Source: Treponema sp. (lineage in GTDB: Bacteria; Spirochaetota; Spirochaetia; Treponematales; Treponemataceae). Taken from it: DNA of 64,000 nt. Of the stretch, positions 1 through 7,666 are shown piece by piece (position 1 is the first letter of the stretch; each line of letters starts with the position of its first letter). Made by a program: the position numbers and the translations under genes. Below the pieces are notes generated by a model. The model was not told the origin of the DNA and did no database searches. It saw nothing but the letters and a program-made list of their open reading frames with translations. Location of the stretch: positions 1-64,000 of the forward strand of contig JAFXSM010000039.1 in assembly GCA_017525605.1 (NCBI GenBank), read 5' to 3'.

Positions 1-39
1 GCGGTCACTTTGTTTCGGAATCTCTTTAAACTACATGTA

Positions 40-60
40 GCCCGAAATTTTGTTTCGGGC
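40..60. repeat. Small inverted repeat GCCCGAAA/TTTCGGGC
   Basis: Arms of 8 bp (40-47 and 53-60) enclose 5 nt. It could be a terminator of a gene to the left or a relative of the ATTCCGAA/TTCGGAAT palindromes at 460-480 and 14571-14591. Confidence 0.5.
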
Positions 61-124
61 AGAGTTATAGCTAGTGCTGGTCGCAAGCTGCACTTGCTTA
101 GCGAGTTTTCCGCTAAAGCGTAAA

Positions 125-151
125 TGCTGTGCTGTGCTGTGCTGTGCTGTG
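125..151. repeat. Tandem pentanucleotide (TGCTG)5
   Basis: Five perfect TGCTG units plus TG. Such tracts can change length by slippage. No gene clearly crosses it, so any effect would be on spacing between regulatory elements. Confidence 0.85.
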
Positions 152-459
152 AATTTTGGCACGGAGAGTAAATTCATGTCAAGGGATTTGCTGAATGTTT
201 TTCGTTCTTCCATAAATCTGCCTCTTCTTCAAAATGCAACAAAAGCCATCGCTTTTTAAACATTATAACACAGATTTTAAAAATACAGATTTTTTTAATT
301 TTTTGTAAAAAAAATGGGAAACGCAAGCGGTTTTGCAACAGGATGACGATTCCGAAAAGGCTCTGTCTCACGATGCCCGCGCTCAAGCCGATTCCGGCGA
401 CGATGAGAGCGACCTCTCCACGAGAACGTGATAAAATGGCTTCTGGAAAAGGACGAATG

Positions 460-480
460 ATTCCGAACCTGGTTCGGAAT
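460..480. repeat. Perfect palindrome ATTCCGAACC-T-GGTTCGGAAT
   Basis: Ten-base arms with one central base, 37 bp before the NUDIX gene start. A related imperfect version lies at 14571-14591, so this may be a dispersed short repeat rather than a dedicated operator. Confidence 0.7.
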
Positions 481-516
481 GGCGGGAAAAATGGTAGAAT
501 CCTTCCGAGGTGCTTT

Positions 517-1341
517 ATGGACGAACTTAAAGACAAGAACGGGCTTACCGAAAAAGAATTCCTTGCGCGGTACAGCGACAAAGGGTACGACAAGCCGTCG
601 GTCACGGCGGACATTCTGGTGCTCGGCTCCAACTCGGATTTTTCGGGGTTCAGGATTCTTCTCGTGAAGAGGGGCGGGCATCCGTTCCTCGGCTCGTGGG
701 CGCTTCCCGGCGGTTTCGTAAGGAAAGACGAGACCGCGTACCAGGCGGCGGCGAGGGAGCTTTCGGAGGAGACTGGGCTTCAAAACGTGTATCTCGAACA
801 AATCTACGCGTTCACGAACCCCCGCCGCGACCCCAGGACGCGCGTCATGAGCATCGCCTATCTCGCGCTCGTCTGCGGCTTTGAGGATGTGGCGGGAAGC
901 GACGACGCAGCGGATGCCGCGTGGTTCGACATGAGCGTGAACGAAAGCGGAATCAGGATTTTCTCGGCCGAGCGCGGTGTGGAAATCTTCTATGGAATCG
1001 AGCGGGGAATCTTCCAGAACGGAAAAATCCGCTACGAGAACTGGGTCGCGAAAAGTTTTGGCGGTGAAAAACTCGCGTTCGACCACATCGAAATCGTAAT
1101 CGAATCCCTCCTCAAACTGAAATCGAACTTCTACAACTCCGACCTCGCGTTCAACATGATTGGCGACTTCTTCACGCTTCCGGATTTGCAGTCGCTCTAC
1201 GAGCTTGTCCTCGGAAAAAAGCTCTACAAGACGAATTTCCGGGCGATGGTCGCTGACAAAATCCAGGCGACCGGCGAAAAGCGCAAATCCATGACGAGCG
1301 GAAAAATGTCGGCGGAGTATGTCTACAATCCACAACAGTAG
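517..1341 (+). CDS. NUDIX-winged helix regulator, NrtR family
   Basis: A 274-residue protein with an N-terminal NUDIX hydrolase domain and a C-terminal winged helix. The NUDIX box (residues about 66-88, GFVRKDE ... RELSEETGL) keeps every consensus position, so it could bind or hydrolyse ADP-ribose-type ligands. The C-terminal third (FTLPDLQSLYELVLG, then a lysine/arginine-rich wing) matches NrtR, the family of NAD-metabolism repressors whose DNA binding responds to ADP-ribose. The start at 517 follows a CGAGG-type ribosome site; the frame is open back to 343, but that extension contains a palindrome. The next genes encode an SPFH protein and an NAD-kinase-like protein behind two palindromes of NrtR type, so it is the likely local regulator. 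The role as regulator rather than enzyme is inferred. Confidence 0.85.
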   Translation: MDELKDKNGLTEKEFLARYSDKGYDKPSVTADILVLGSNSDFSGFRILLVKRGGHPFLGSWALPGGFVRKDETAYQAAARELSEETGLQNVYLEQIYAFTNPRRDPRTRVMSIAYLALVCGFEDVAGSDDAADAAWFDMSVNESGIRIFSAERGVEIFYGIERGIFQNGKIRYENWVAKSFGGEKLAFDHIEIVIESLLKLKSNFYNSDLAFNMIGDFFTLPDLQSLYELVLGKKLYKTNFRAMVADKIQATGEKRKSMTSGKMSAEYVYNPQQ

Positions 1342-1378
1342 AATTAGCAAGTTGAATATCGAGTTTGCTCATACCGTA

Positions 1379-1490
1379 GTTGTCGAGACGAGCTTCCAGC
1401 GGGAACCCACAGTCGAATACGGCAGTACCGCTTTGCGGTGGCTGAGTGTATTCGACTGTGGAACCCCGCTTCCGCCCGTTTCGACCATTG
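1379..1490. repeat. Long imperfect inverted repeat
   Basis: Perfect 14-bp core arms at 1407-1420 and 1448-1461 (CCACAGTCGAATAC and its complement) enclose 27 nt with an inner CCGC/GCGG hairpin. Outside the core, TTGTCGAGACG and CGTTTCGACCA pair imperfectly, giving a cruciform about 110 bp long. It lies between the NUDIX gene and the SPFH promoter. It may end NUDIX transcription or be a dispersed structured repeat; no U-tract follows it. Confidence 0.7.
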
Positions 1491-1542
1491 CGCTGTAAAA
1501 AACTCAATTTTTCAGCTAAGGCACAGAAAGTTTTAAAATGAG

Positions 1543-1571
1543 TTGACAAAGTAGTAATTTGCTACTAATAT
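1543..1571 (+). promoter_or_regulatory. Sigma-70 promoter of the SPFH gene
   Basis: TTGACA (1543-1548), a 17-bp spacer, then TATAAT-like TAATAT (1566-1571). This is one of the best consensus promoters in the window. Its spacer is almost filled by the first GTAG-N7-CTAC palindrome, so a bound repressor would block RNA polymerase directly. Confidence 0.85.
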
Positions 1572-1600
1572 TCAGTTATTGAAAAGTAGTAAAAAACTAC
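1551..1600 (+). promoter_or_regulatory. Two 15-bp palindromic operators, NrtR-type
   Basis: Site 1 (1551-1565, GTAGTAATTTGCTAC) sits between -35 and -10. Site 2 (1586-1600, GTAGTAAAAAACTAC) lies 35 bp downstream, before the ribosome site. Both start GTAGTAA and end CTAC. NrtR boxes in other bacteria have a TAGT ... ACTA core, so the upstream NUDIX-winged-helix protein is the natural candidate binder. Binding is inferred. Confidence 0.7.
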
Positions 1601-1624
1601 CTTATGCGTCAAAAGGAGGAAATT

Positions 1625-2791
1625 ATGAGGTTCAAGAAATTCAATCCGAACGAGTATGTCATGGTCGTCAAGAAAGGTCAGGTCGTAAAAGAGGGGCTTG
1701 GGCTTTCGGTGCTGTTCAACGAGCTTTCCACGAGCATCATGGTCGTTCCGTCCACGGCGTTCGACGGCGAATTCGCATTCGACGACCTTGTGACGAGCGA
1801 CTACCAGAGCGTCTGCGTCCAGGGCGTGACGACTTTCATGATTACCGACTACGAAAAGGCCGCCAAAATGCTCGACTTCGCCTACAATCCGCAAATCAAG
1901 ATGGGCGACAAGATTTCCGATGCCGTGGAGTCGCTTGAAAGCCGCATAAACAACATCATCAAGGCGATTGTCATACGCGAAGTGAGCCGGAAGGACGTGC
2001 GCGCGGTTCTCCGCATTTCCGACGAGATGTCGAAGGCGATTCTCGAAAGCCTTGCCGGCGACGACTCAATCGGGAAACTTGGTGTGAGCGTCGTCTCGGT
2101 CAACATCCTGGGAATCACGCCGCGCCCTGAGACACGGAAGGCGTTGGAGGCGGCCGCGCGGGAGCAAATCCTCAAGGAGCAGGACGACGCGATTTACAAG
2201 AGGCGTAACGCCGCGATTGAGCAGGAGCGAATCATCAAGGAGAACGAAATCAACACGGAAATCGCCGTCGCCGAAAAGGAGAAAGAAAAGGAAGAGAAAG
2301 AGCAGGAGATGAAGCAGTACGTCCAGAAGTGCGAGCTCGACATGCGGATGGAGGCTGAGGAGAGGGAGCAGCAGATGAAGCTCCGGGCGATGCAGGCGGA
2401 GCTTTCGATGGAGAGCGAGCGGCAGGAGAAGGAGTACGCGCTACGGGAGATGGCGGTCCAGAAGAAGATTCAGATTGACAATCAGGACATGGCTGGAAAG
2501 ATTGAGCTTGAGAAGATGAACAAGGAGTTCACCGAGCTTTCAGCCGCGAACGAGAAGACGAAGGCGGACATCAAGGCGTACGCGGCAGAGGCACTCGTCA
2601 AGGCTTACAACAACATCAACCCGGCGATTCTTGAGTCTTGCGCGATGGCGCAGATGGAGCCGGGCGCGCTCATGGCGAAGGCGTTCATGAACATCGGGGA
2701 GAACGCGGAGAAAATCGGAAGCCTGAACATGACGCCGGACTTGCTCCAGTCGATTGTTGGCGCGATGAATCCGAGCCAGTGCGGAAAATGA
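1625..2791 (+). CDS. SPFH/band-7 domain protein with long coiled coil
   Basis: A 388-residue protein. The first about 170 residues look like an SPFH (stomatin/prohibitin/flotillin) domain, including MVVKKGQVVKEG near the start and a later VVSVNILGITP segment. Residues about 175-320 are an extended charged coiled coil rich in E, K, Q and R, followed by an Ala/Met/Asn-rich tail. I see no signal peptide or membrane helix, unlike most prohibitin relatives, so it would form a cytosolic or peripheral assembly. The start at 1625 follows an AAAGGAGG site; an ATG at 1604 overlaps that site and is less likely. The NAD-kinase-like gene begins 10 bp after the stop, forming an operon under the 1543 promoter and its two operators. 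Confidence 0.85.
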   Translation: MRFKKFNPNEYVMVVKKGQVVKEGLGLSVLFNELSTSIMVVPSTAFDGEFAFDDLVTSDYQSVCVQGVTTFMITDYEKAAKMLDFAYNPQIKMGDKISDAVESLESRINNIIKAIVIREVSRKDVRAVLRISDEMSKAILESLAGDDSIGKLGVSVVSVNILGITPRPETRKALEAAAREQILKEQDDAIYKRRNAAIEQERIIKENEINTEIAVAEKEKEKEEKEQEMKQYVQKCELDMRMEAEEREQQMKLRAMQAELSMESERQEKEYALREMAVQKKIQIDNQDMAGKIELEKMNKEFTELSAANEKTKADIKAYAAEALVKAYNNINPAILESCAMAQMEPGALMAKAFMNIGENAEKIGSLNMTPDLLQSIVGAMNPSQCGK

Positions 2792-2801
2792 GGAGGCGGT
2801 C

Positions 2802-3731
2802 ATGGACAGGGGACTGAACAAAGTCGTTCTCGTAAAGAGGCGGACGAGATACGAGGAGCTGAAAAAACGCTACAACACCGTGGAGCAGGCCAGGTTCTAC
2901 ATCGAGCACCTCGGCGCGGACTTCTCGGACTACGAGAGGGAGGACGCCGCGTACAATTCCGCGCTTGAATCGGTGCGCGCCCTTGTCCGACCGTTCGCGC
3001 GGCTGCAGGAAATCGACAGGGAATATCTTCCGAACATGATTTTCGGAGCCGACGACATCGTGGTTGCGCTTGGGCAGGACGGGCTTGTCGCCAACGTCAT
3101 GAAGTACCTTTCAGGCCAGCCGCTCATCGGCGTGAACCCTGATTCGGCGAGGTTCGACGGCGTTCTCCTTCCGTTCGAGGCCGACGATTTGGAAAGGCTC
3201 CTTCCAAAAGTGATAAAAGGCTCGTTCAGCGTGAAAAACGTTGCGATGGGCAAGGCGGAGTCGAAGGACGGGCAGGTTCTCTACGCGGTGAACGATTTCT
3301 TCGTGGGAGTCGGAAACCACAGTTCCGCGCGCTACCTCATAAGGCACGGAAAAATTGAGGAAAATCAGTCTTCGTCTGGAATCATAATCTCCACAGGATT
3401 CGGAATGACTGGCTGGCACAAATCGGTCATGGCGGAATTCCGGGGACTTGCGCGCGCGTTCAATCTTTCGCCAATCCGGGAGCCGTCGTACGAATGGGAC
3501 AGAAGGGAGCTCACGTTCCAGGTGCGAGAGCCGTACCCGAGCCGCTTCACGCAGGCGGAACTTGTCTACGGCAAAGTAACGGACGGAGAGAGCCTTGTCC
3601 TCACCTCCAGCATGAGCGAGAACGGTGTCGTCTTCTCCGACGGCATTTTCGAGGACGCGATAGAATTCAACGCCGGCATGGAAATACGCATTTCCGTGGC
3701 CGAGCAGACCGGAAAACTCGTCACGTGGTGA
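2802..3731 (+). CDS. NAD kinase-like protein with altered motifs
   Basis: A 309-residue protein with the order of motifs of ATP-NAD kinases. DDIVVALGQDG (residues about 84-94) stands where GGDGT is expected, AVND (about 162-165) where the NE motif sits, and STGFGMTGW (about 197-205) where the STPTGSTAY loop sits. The aspartate of the first motif is kept, but the second glycine is Gln and the threonine is Leu. About 75 extra residues precede the kinase core. It may be a divergent kinase, or an NAD(P)-binding sensor without full activity. It is co-transcribed with the SPFH gene 10 bp upstream, and an NrtR-like gene lies upstream, which fits an NAD(P)-linked role. Family placement is fairly sure; activity is not. 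Confidence 0.7.
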   Translation: MDRGLNKVVLVKRRTRYEELKKRYNTVEQARFYIEHLGADFSDYEREDAAYNSALESVRALVRPFARLQEIDREYLPNMIFGADDIVVALGQDGLVANVMKYLSGQPLIGVNPDSARFDGVLLPFEADDLERLLPKVIKGSFSVKNVAMGKAESKDGQVLYAVNDFFVGVGNHSSARYLIRHGKIEENQSSSGIIISTGFGMTGWHKSVMAEFRGLARAFNLSPIREPSYEWDRRELTFQVREPYPSRFTQAELVYGKVTDGESLVLTSSMSENGVVFSDGIFEDAIEFNAGMEIRISVAEQTGKLVTW

Positions 3732-3785
3732 TGGGCGTTCGATGTCGTATCTAAAAGAAAAAATTTTTCGGAATCTTTTTTTCTG

Positions 3786-3818
3786 CTATCATCAAATGAT
3801 AGTCGCTAGTGTTATGAT
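3786..3818 (+). promoter_or_regulatory. Palindrome and -10 box before the WYL gene
   Basis: CTATCAT-CAA-ATGATAG (3786-3802) is a perfect 7-bp inverted repeat. TATGAT (3813-3818) follows and ends exactly 6 nt before the ATG, with no ribosome site between, as expected for a leaderless mRNA. The palindrome occupies the -35/spacer region, so autoregulation by the WYL protein is plausible. Confidence 0.55.
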
Positions 3819-3824
3819 GCGTTC

Positions 3825-4853
3825 ATGGAACAGAACAGAAAGAAAACACAGACACGGCAGCTCAACAAAAAGATGCTTGAGCGGCTCATCATAATCCACA
3901 ACGCGATAAAGTCCGGATTGTACCCGGACGTCACACGGCTGCAGAGGCTCTACTGCGAGCAGACCGGCTACAGCAAAGTCGGGGTGGCGACAATCTACCG
4001 CGATATCAGCACACTTCGGACGAATTTCCACGCTCCTCTTGAATTCGACGAGCAGAAAGGCGGCTACTTCTACCTCGACTCGAATTTCGAGTTCGCGTTG
4101 AACAACATTTCCGCCGAGGACGTCTTTTACCTTTCGGCCGCCAAGACTCTCCTTTCGAGTTTCGAGGGAAGCCCTGTCTACAAGGCGATTTCCGACGTCA
4201 TCGACTTCGTGACAGACACGCAGGGAGTCGGAAAGAGCGCGCTTTTGAAGCGCATCGCCGTTTCTCCTGTCCCAAAAGTCGTGACGGATGAGGAAATTTG
4301 GAAGAAAGTCATGGAGTCCATTCGGGACAACGCCGTCGTTGAATTCGACTACAGCGGAAGGTGGAAGACCGAGACGACCCACCGTCGCGTGGAGCCGTAC
4401 CAGATTCTGCTGGAGGACGGCCAGTGCTTCTTGTTCGGAATGGACGAAGGGAAGGGCGAGGAGCGGATTTTCTCTTTGAACCGGATGCGGAATTTCAAAA
4501 CCACGCCTGAGCATTTTGACCTGCCCGGCGATTTTGAATTTTCAGCGAGGTGCGGAGGCGGAAAATTCGGCACCTACGCGACAAAGACGAATGTGGACTT
4601 TGTAATCGATTTCTACGATGACGGCAGGCAGTATGTGAAGGAGCGGGTCTGGGCGGACAACCAGAAAATCACGGAGTTCGACGACGAAGGAAAGACCCGG
4701 ATTGAATTTTCTTCTACCCAAATACTCTCGGTCATGGAGTGGATTTTCGCCCAAGGCTCGAACGCGGTTCCGCGAAGTCCCGCATGGTTCGTCAAGAACT
4801 GGAAGAACTCCGTCCGCGCGATGATGGAAAGGGCCGAATCTGTGGAAATTTGA
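3825..4853 (+). CDS. WYL-domain transcriptional regulator
   Basis: A 342-residue HTH-WYL protein. The N-terminus (residues about 1-75) is a winged helix with a recognition segment near KVGVATIYRDISTLR. A linker of about 100 residues leads to a WYL domain (about 165-250) with a FDYSG strand, RRVEPYQILLEDGQCFLFG in place of the usual W-Y-L, and RIFSLNRM with conserved arginines. A C-terminal WCX-like extension follows. WYL proteins bind nucleotides or other ligands through the arginine-rich pocket and often control defence or DNA-damage genes. No Shine-Dalgarno is visible and the -10 box lies 6 nt upstream. It follows the NrtR/SPFH/NADK-like set in the same orientation but probably has its own promoter. 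Confidence 0.85.
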   Translation: MEQNRKKTQTRQLNKKMLERLIIIHNAIKSGLYPDVTRLQRLYCEQTGYSKVGVATIYRDISTLRTNFHAPLEFDEQKGGYFYLDSNFEFALNNISAEDVFYLSAAKTLLSSFEGSPVYKAISDVIDFVTDTQGVGKSALLKRIAVSPVPKVVTDEEIWKKVMESIRDNAVVEFDYSGRWKTETTHRRVEPYQILLEDGQCFLFGMDEGKGEERIFSLNRMRNFKTTPEHFDLPGDFEFSARCGGGKFGTYATKTNVDFVIDFYDDGRQYVKERVWADNQKITEFDDEGKTRIEFSSTQILSVMEWIFAQGSNAVPRSPAWFVKNWKNSVRAMMERAESVEI

Positions 4854-4928
4854 TGCCGCCTGCCCGCTCATGAATCTTGAAGCGGCAATCAAAAAACGTG
4901 TGGCAACGAAAAACTGCCGCATCCTACG

Positions 4929-5297
4929 ATGAAGGCAGTTGCTCTGATTAAATCGTTTTTTGCAGAAGATTCTGATTCCGAGGTTATTGCTCTCTCGTCT
5001 ACAAAGAGCGCGACTATCGTTCTTGTCCGCTGTGGCGCAAATTCCGCCGTGTTCAGGCTGGGATCGGATTATACAAAATGGCTCGATAAAGCAAAAATGT
5101 GCATTGCAGCCCTTTCCGACAGTTCAAAAAGAGGGGCGGAAATCTACAAGGTGATAAAAAACGCGAAACTTACGCTTTCTGCGATACCGAAATCAGTTCA
5201 GTCGAATTTAAAGCTCAAAACTTGCAGAACGGGAAACTTGCGTTTTTCCTATTCCAAGATTTTCTTGGTTGGAGCAAACTCGTCACGGGGTAAGTGA
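4929..5297 (+). CDS. Uncertain ORF, possibly a decayed gene
   Basis: A 122-codon open frame beginning MKAVALIKSFFAEDS, of unknown function. There is no clear ribosome site. Two overlapping frames in the same stretch also give plausible protein text; the one ending GWSKLVTG before TAA at 5291-5293 shares its last six residues with the sequence at 7604. This overlap of frames suggests an old gene with frameshifts rather than one intact product. Treat the boundaries and frame as provisional. Confidence 0.3.
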   Translation: MKAVALIKSFFAEDSDSEVIALSSTKSATIVLVRCGANSAVFRLGSDYTKWLDKAKMCIAALSDSSKRGAEIYKVIKNAKLTLSAIPKSVQSNLKLKTCRTGNLRFSYSKIFLVGANSSRGK

Positions 5298-5310
5298 AAA
5301 AATCTTACTT
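5271..5310 (+). repeat. Direct repeat, left copy (pairs with 7604-7665)
   Basis: GGAGCAAACTYGTCACGGGG at 5271-5290 recurs at 7604-7623 with one mismatch. A second block (5295-5310) recurs at 7650-7665 with one mismatch. The two blocks are 4 nt apart here and 26 nt apart in the right copy. Both copies can encode SKLVTG followed by a stop, using different Leu and stop codons, as if the end of a gene had been duplicated. Confidence 0.7.
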
Positions 5311-5540
5311 TGCTGAATTACACAAGAGCTATATTGCTGATTGAATCGTTTTTAAATTTGCTTTTCTGTTAGTTGAATATTTTCTTCTTTGTCTATTTCC
5401 CAAATTGTTATAATCACCCTTTGTGGTTAATTGTGGTTAAAATTATGAGCGAGTTATGCTAATACATTTTAACCAAAGTCGGAGTTCAAATATCTTCTGT
5501 TTGATTCCATACTAATGAAAAATTCAATTTGGAGATAACG
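5298..5540. other. AT-rich intergenic region
   Basis: No gene seen. It contains a short direct repeat TGTGGTTAA and an inverted TTTAACCA further on (5420-5475), which could be an operator of the following orphan gene. A sharp change to low G+C begins here. Confidence 0.45.
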
Positions 5541-6866
5541 ATGTTTGCAAAGTATGATACATACAATTTTACGATAGCCTTATTGATGCTTTTTATAAAA
5601 TCGATGGGGGATGGATTCTCAGAAGTCATAGGCGAAAATTACAATCTGCTAGTTGCAGGATATGATATGCCACCTGTTTTGTATAGAACTGGTGTAAAGA
5701 TAAAAAGGATAACACCAAACAATTTCAAGCAAAAAATTAAAAAGTTGAATTCAGGTGATAAAAAAGTAAGCTTTGAAATTGAAAAAACTTTGTATTATTT
5801 AGGTGATCTTTTTTATGCTCCTTCGCTATGTACTGGTAAAGATGATGACAAAACCGATGAGACTTTTTGCGAAGAGATGAGTAACGAAAAGTATTACTAC
5901 AATTTTAAAACGCTTATTGATTCTGTCTTTACACATCGTAGTGGAGAACATTTTTTCTATGAATCTTTCGAAGATGCCCTTTCATATATTCTCGTTCGTA
6001 AATTCAATGAGGCTTTTAAATCTGAAAAGTGTGTTGTGCCGGATTTTCTTATTTCAGAGTTTGAATCGGAGTTTAAAAGAGGTTTGTTAACAAATGAAGA
6101 GTACGAATGTCAGAAGAATTGGGAAATTCGTTGTTTCCGACATGAATATGGAACTTCCATGAATGATGTTCGATTCAACAAAAAAGAAAATAGAACTTTC
6201 TTCAAATGGGCTATCGATGAATTTTATAAAAATGCGGGAAATGCTGATGAAATCGTAAAATATGTTTTCGGAGAAAATGACGGAAGCGTATCAACATCAT
6301 TTGAAAAACTGAAATATGAATCAGGAAAAAGAAAATGGAAAACTTTTGAAAAACTTTTCAAAAATGAATTGAAAGACAACATTTTGATGGATTTACTAAA
6401 AGATGATGAAACTTTGAAAGCGTACGAAATATTTCAATCACGAATGCTTTCTGCATATTTTCTGGAAAATTTTTTTGCGGAGTTGCCTAAGTTCGTTGGA
6501 AGAAATAACACAAATGAAATTAAAAAAATCATTGTAGGTGATGAATCTGCAAAACGAGCAGAAGATTTCTTAATTAAAAATCACGAAGCTAAAACGAAAG
6601 ACTATGAAAATATCGTTTTTGATATTGCCTATGATGATAGTTTTGATACTCAAAAGATAACGAGTAAATTTCAATTACTTGATCCCAATTGTCTTGCAAC
6701 AGAAACTATGAAATCGTATTGCAGCCTTTTAAATCCTCATCTGAGTCGAGAATTGCCCAATGCGGAAATTAATTCTGCTCTGGAAATATGCAGAAAGAAC
6801 ATGAATTTTCTATCTGGTTTTGGTCATTATCTAAGCTGTAATTTGAATGGAATTATTTGGAACTAA
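5541..6866 (+). CDS. AT-rich orphan protein, unknown function
   Basis: A 441-residue protein I do not recognise. The start ATG at 5541 has GGAG at 5531-5534; a TTG four codons earlier overlaps that site. The sequence is rich in Lys, Asn, Glu, Phe and Tyr, with no signal peptide and one weakly hydrophobic segment near the N-terminus (FTIALLMLFIKSMG). No catalytic motif stands out. Codon use is far more AT-rich than in flanking genes, suggesting recent transfer. It sits with a GNAT gene between the direct repeats at 5271 and 7604. A defence or mobile cargo role is only a guess from the context. Confidence 0.6.
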   Translation: MFAKYDTYNFTIALLMLFIKSMGDGFSEVIGENYNLLVAGYDMPPVLYRTGVKIKRITPNNFKQKIKKLNSGDKKVSFEIEKTLYYLGDLFYAPSLCTGKDDDKTDETFCEEMSNEKYYYNFKTLIDSVFTHRSGEHFFYESFEDALSYILVRKFNEAFKSEKCVVPDFLISEFESEFKRGLLTNEEYECQKNWEIRCFRHEYGTSMNDVRFNKKENRTFFKWAIDEFYKNAGNADEIVKYVFGENDGSVSTSFEKLKYESGKRKWKTFEKLFKNELKDNILMDLLKDDETLKAYEIFQSRMLSAYFLENFFAELPKFVGRNNTNEIKKIIVGDESAKRAEDFLIKNHEAKTKDYENIVFDIAYDDSFDTQKITSKFQLLDPNCLATETMKSYCSLLNPHLSRELPNAEINSALEICRKNMNFLSGFGHYLSCNLNGIIWN

Positions 6867-7000
6867 AAAGAATCCGACTCTATTCCACTTCGTTTTATAT
6901 CGATTTTGAATACATGACAGGCACTATAAGGTGCTCGTTGATGGTAGAAAAACTGCTAAGAGAAATCGAAAGTGTGATATCATGAACGTGGAGGTCAGTT

Positions 7001-7589
7001 ATGCGCACAATAACCAAAGAATACTTGGACGCACAGAAAGATTCTGAAAACCCGATTTCATACATTCTCAACACACCTCGCCCAGATTTTACTCAAATGC
7101 ACAAGGATAATCTTGAGTTTGAGAAAGAAATGCTTGAAGCACAAGCTGAAGACAGAAAAAAATGATGAAAACTGCAATTACAGCAGAACGTATCTTGTAA
7201 AAGACAAGACAACAAGCGAAATTGTAAGTTATTTCTCACTGAGAACAGGACTTATAACAATGCAAGTAGAGAAAGAGAAGTTTGATTCTATTCCTGCAAT
7301 CGAACTTTCAAATTTTGCGGTAAATCAAAATTATCGCGAAAAGCACTCGCATATAAAGCAGATTGGAATCTATACATTTGAATTCTTTGTCCTGCCAATC
7401 GTAAAATGTATGGCAAAATATATCGGGATTAATTCTCTCTACATTTACGCTCTGCCAGAACAGAAATTGATTGAGCATTACGGCAAAATGGGCTTTTCAC
7501 GATTGCCACCCAATCAAGAACGATTTGTTCAGTTCCATGTAAAGCCCAAATATGACGAAGGCTGCATCTTCATGTATCAGGTTTTGTGA
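7001..7589 (+). pseudogene. GNAT acetyltransferase split at an A7 tract
   Basis: Two frames appear to be one gene. Frame 1 starts at ATG 7001 with GGAGG at 6991-6995 and gives 54 residues ending LEAQAEDRKK before TGA 7163-7165. The next frame continues with DENCNYSRTYLVKD, then GNAT text (ELSNFAVNQNYREKH, IKQIGIYTFEF, YGKMGFSRLP) to 7589. The frames meet at seven As (7156-7162); one A fewer would fuse them into about 195 residues. Alternatives are a phase-variable gene, a sequencing error, or internal initiation at TTG 7113. GNAT toxins of this kind acetylate aminoacyl-tRNA or proteins, but no antitoxin gene is visible here. Confidence 0.6.
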
Positions 7590-7603
7590 TTTCTGAAATT
7601 ATG

Positions 7604-7665
7604 GGAGCAAACTTGTCACGGGGTGAAGATTCACCCCATGAAACCTGAATGAAAAAATCTAACTT
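7604..7665 (+). repeat. Direct repeat, right copy, with GGGGTGAA hairpin
   Basis: This is the right partner of 5271-5310 (19/20 plus 15/16 matches). The inserted segment completes a perfect 8-bp hairpin, GGGGTGAA (7620-7627) and TTCACCCC (7630-7637). Together the copies bracket the orphan gene and the GNAT gene. Confidence 0.65.
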
Positions 7666-7666
7666 A

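Larger units (their letters stand above)
1..516. other. Gene-free left edge
   Basis: I see no convincing gene here. Short open frames exist on both strands but lack a ribosome binding site and recognisable protein features. The stretch holds a small hairpin (40-60), a pentanucleotide repeat (125-151) and a perfect palindrome (460-480), listed separately. The upstream extension of the NUDIX frame (343-516) runs through the palindrome and is judged non-coding. Confidence 0.6.

Noticed and set aside
343..516. Upstream extension of the NUDIX gene
   Set aside because: It would include a perfect palindrome and non-protein-like text; ATG 517 has a ribosome site and gives the normal NrtR length.
5099..5293. 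Separate gene ending SKLVTG
   Set aside because: The frame overlaps another open frame and has no start signal; kept only as evidence for a duplicated gene end.
7113..7589. GNAT gene starting at TTG 7113
   Set aside because: Possible, but it overlaps a better-initiated frame by 50 bp and its first residues do not look like a GNAT start; the frameshift explanation fits better.
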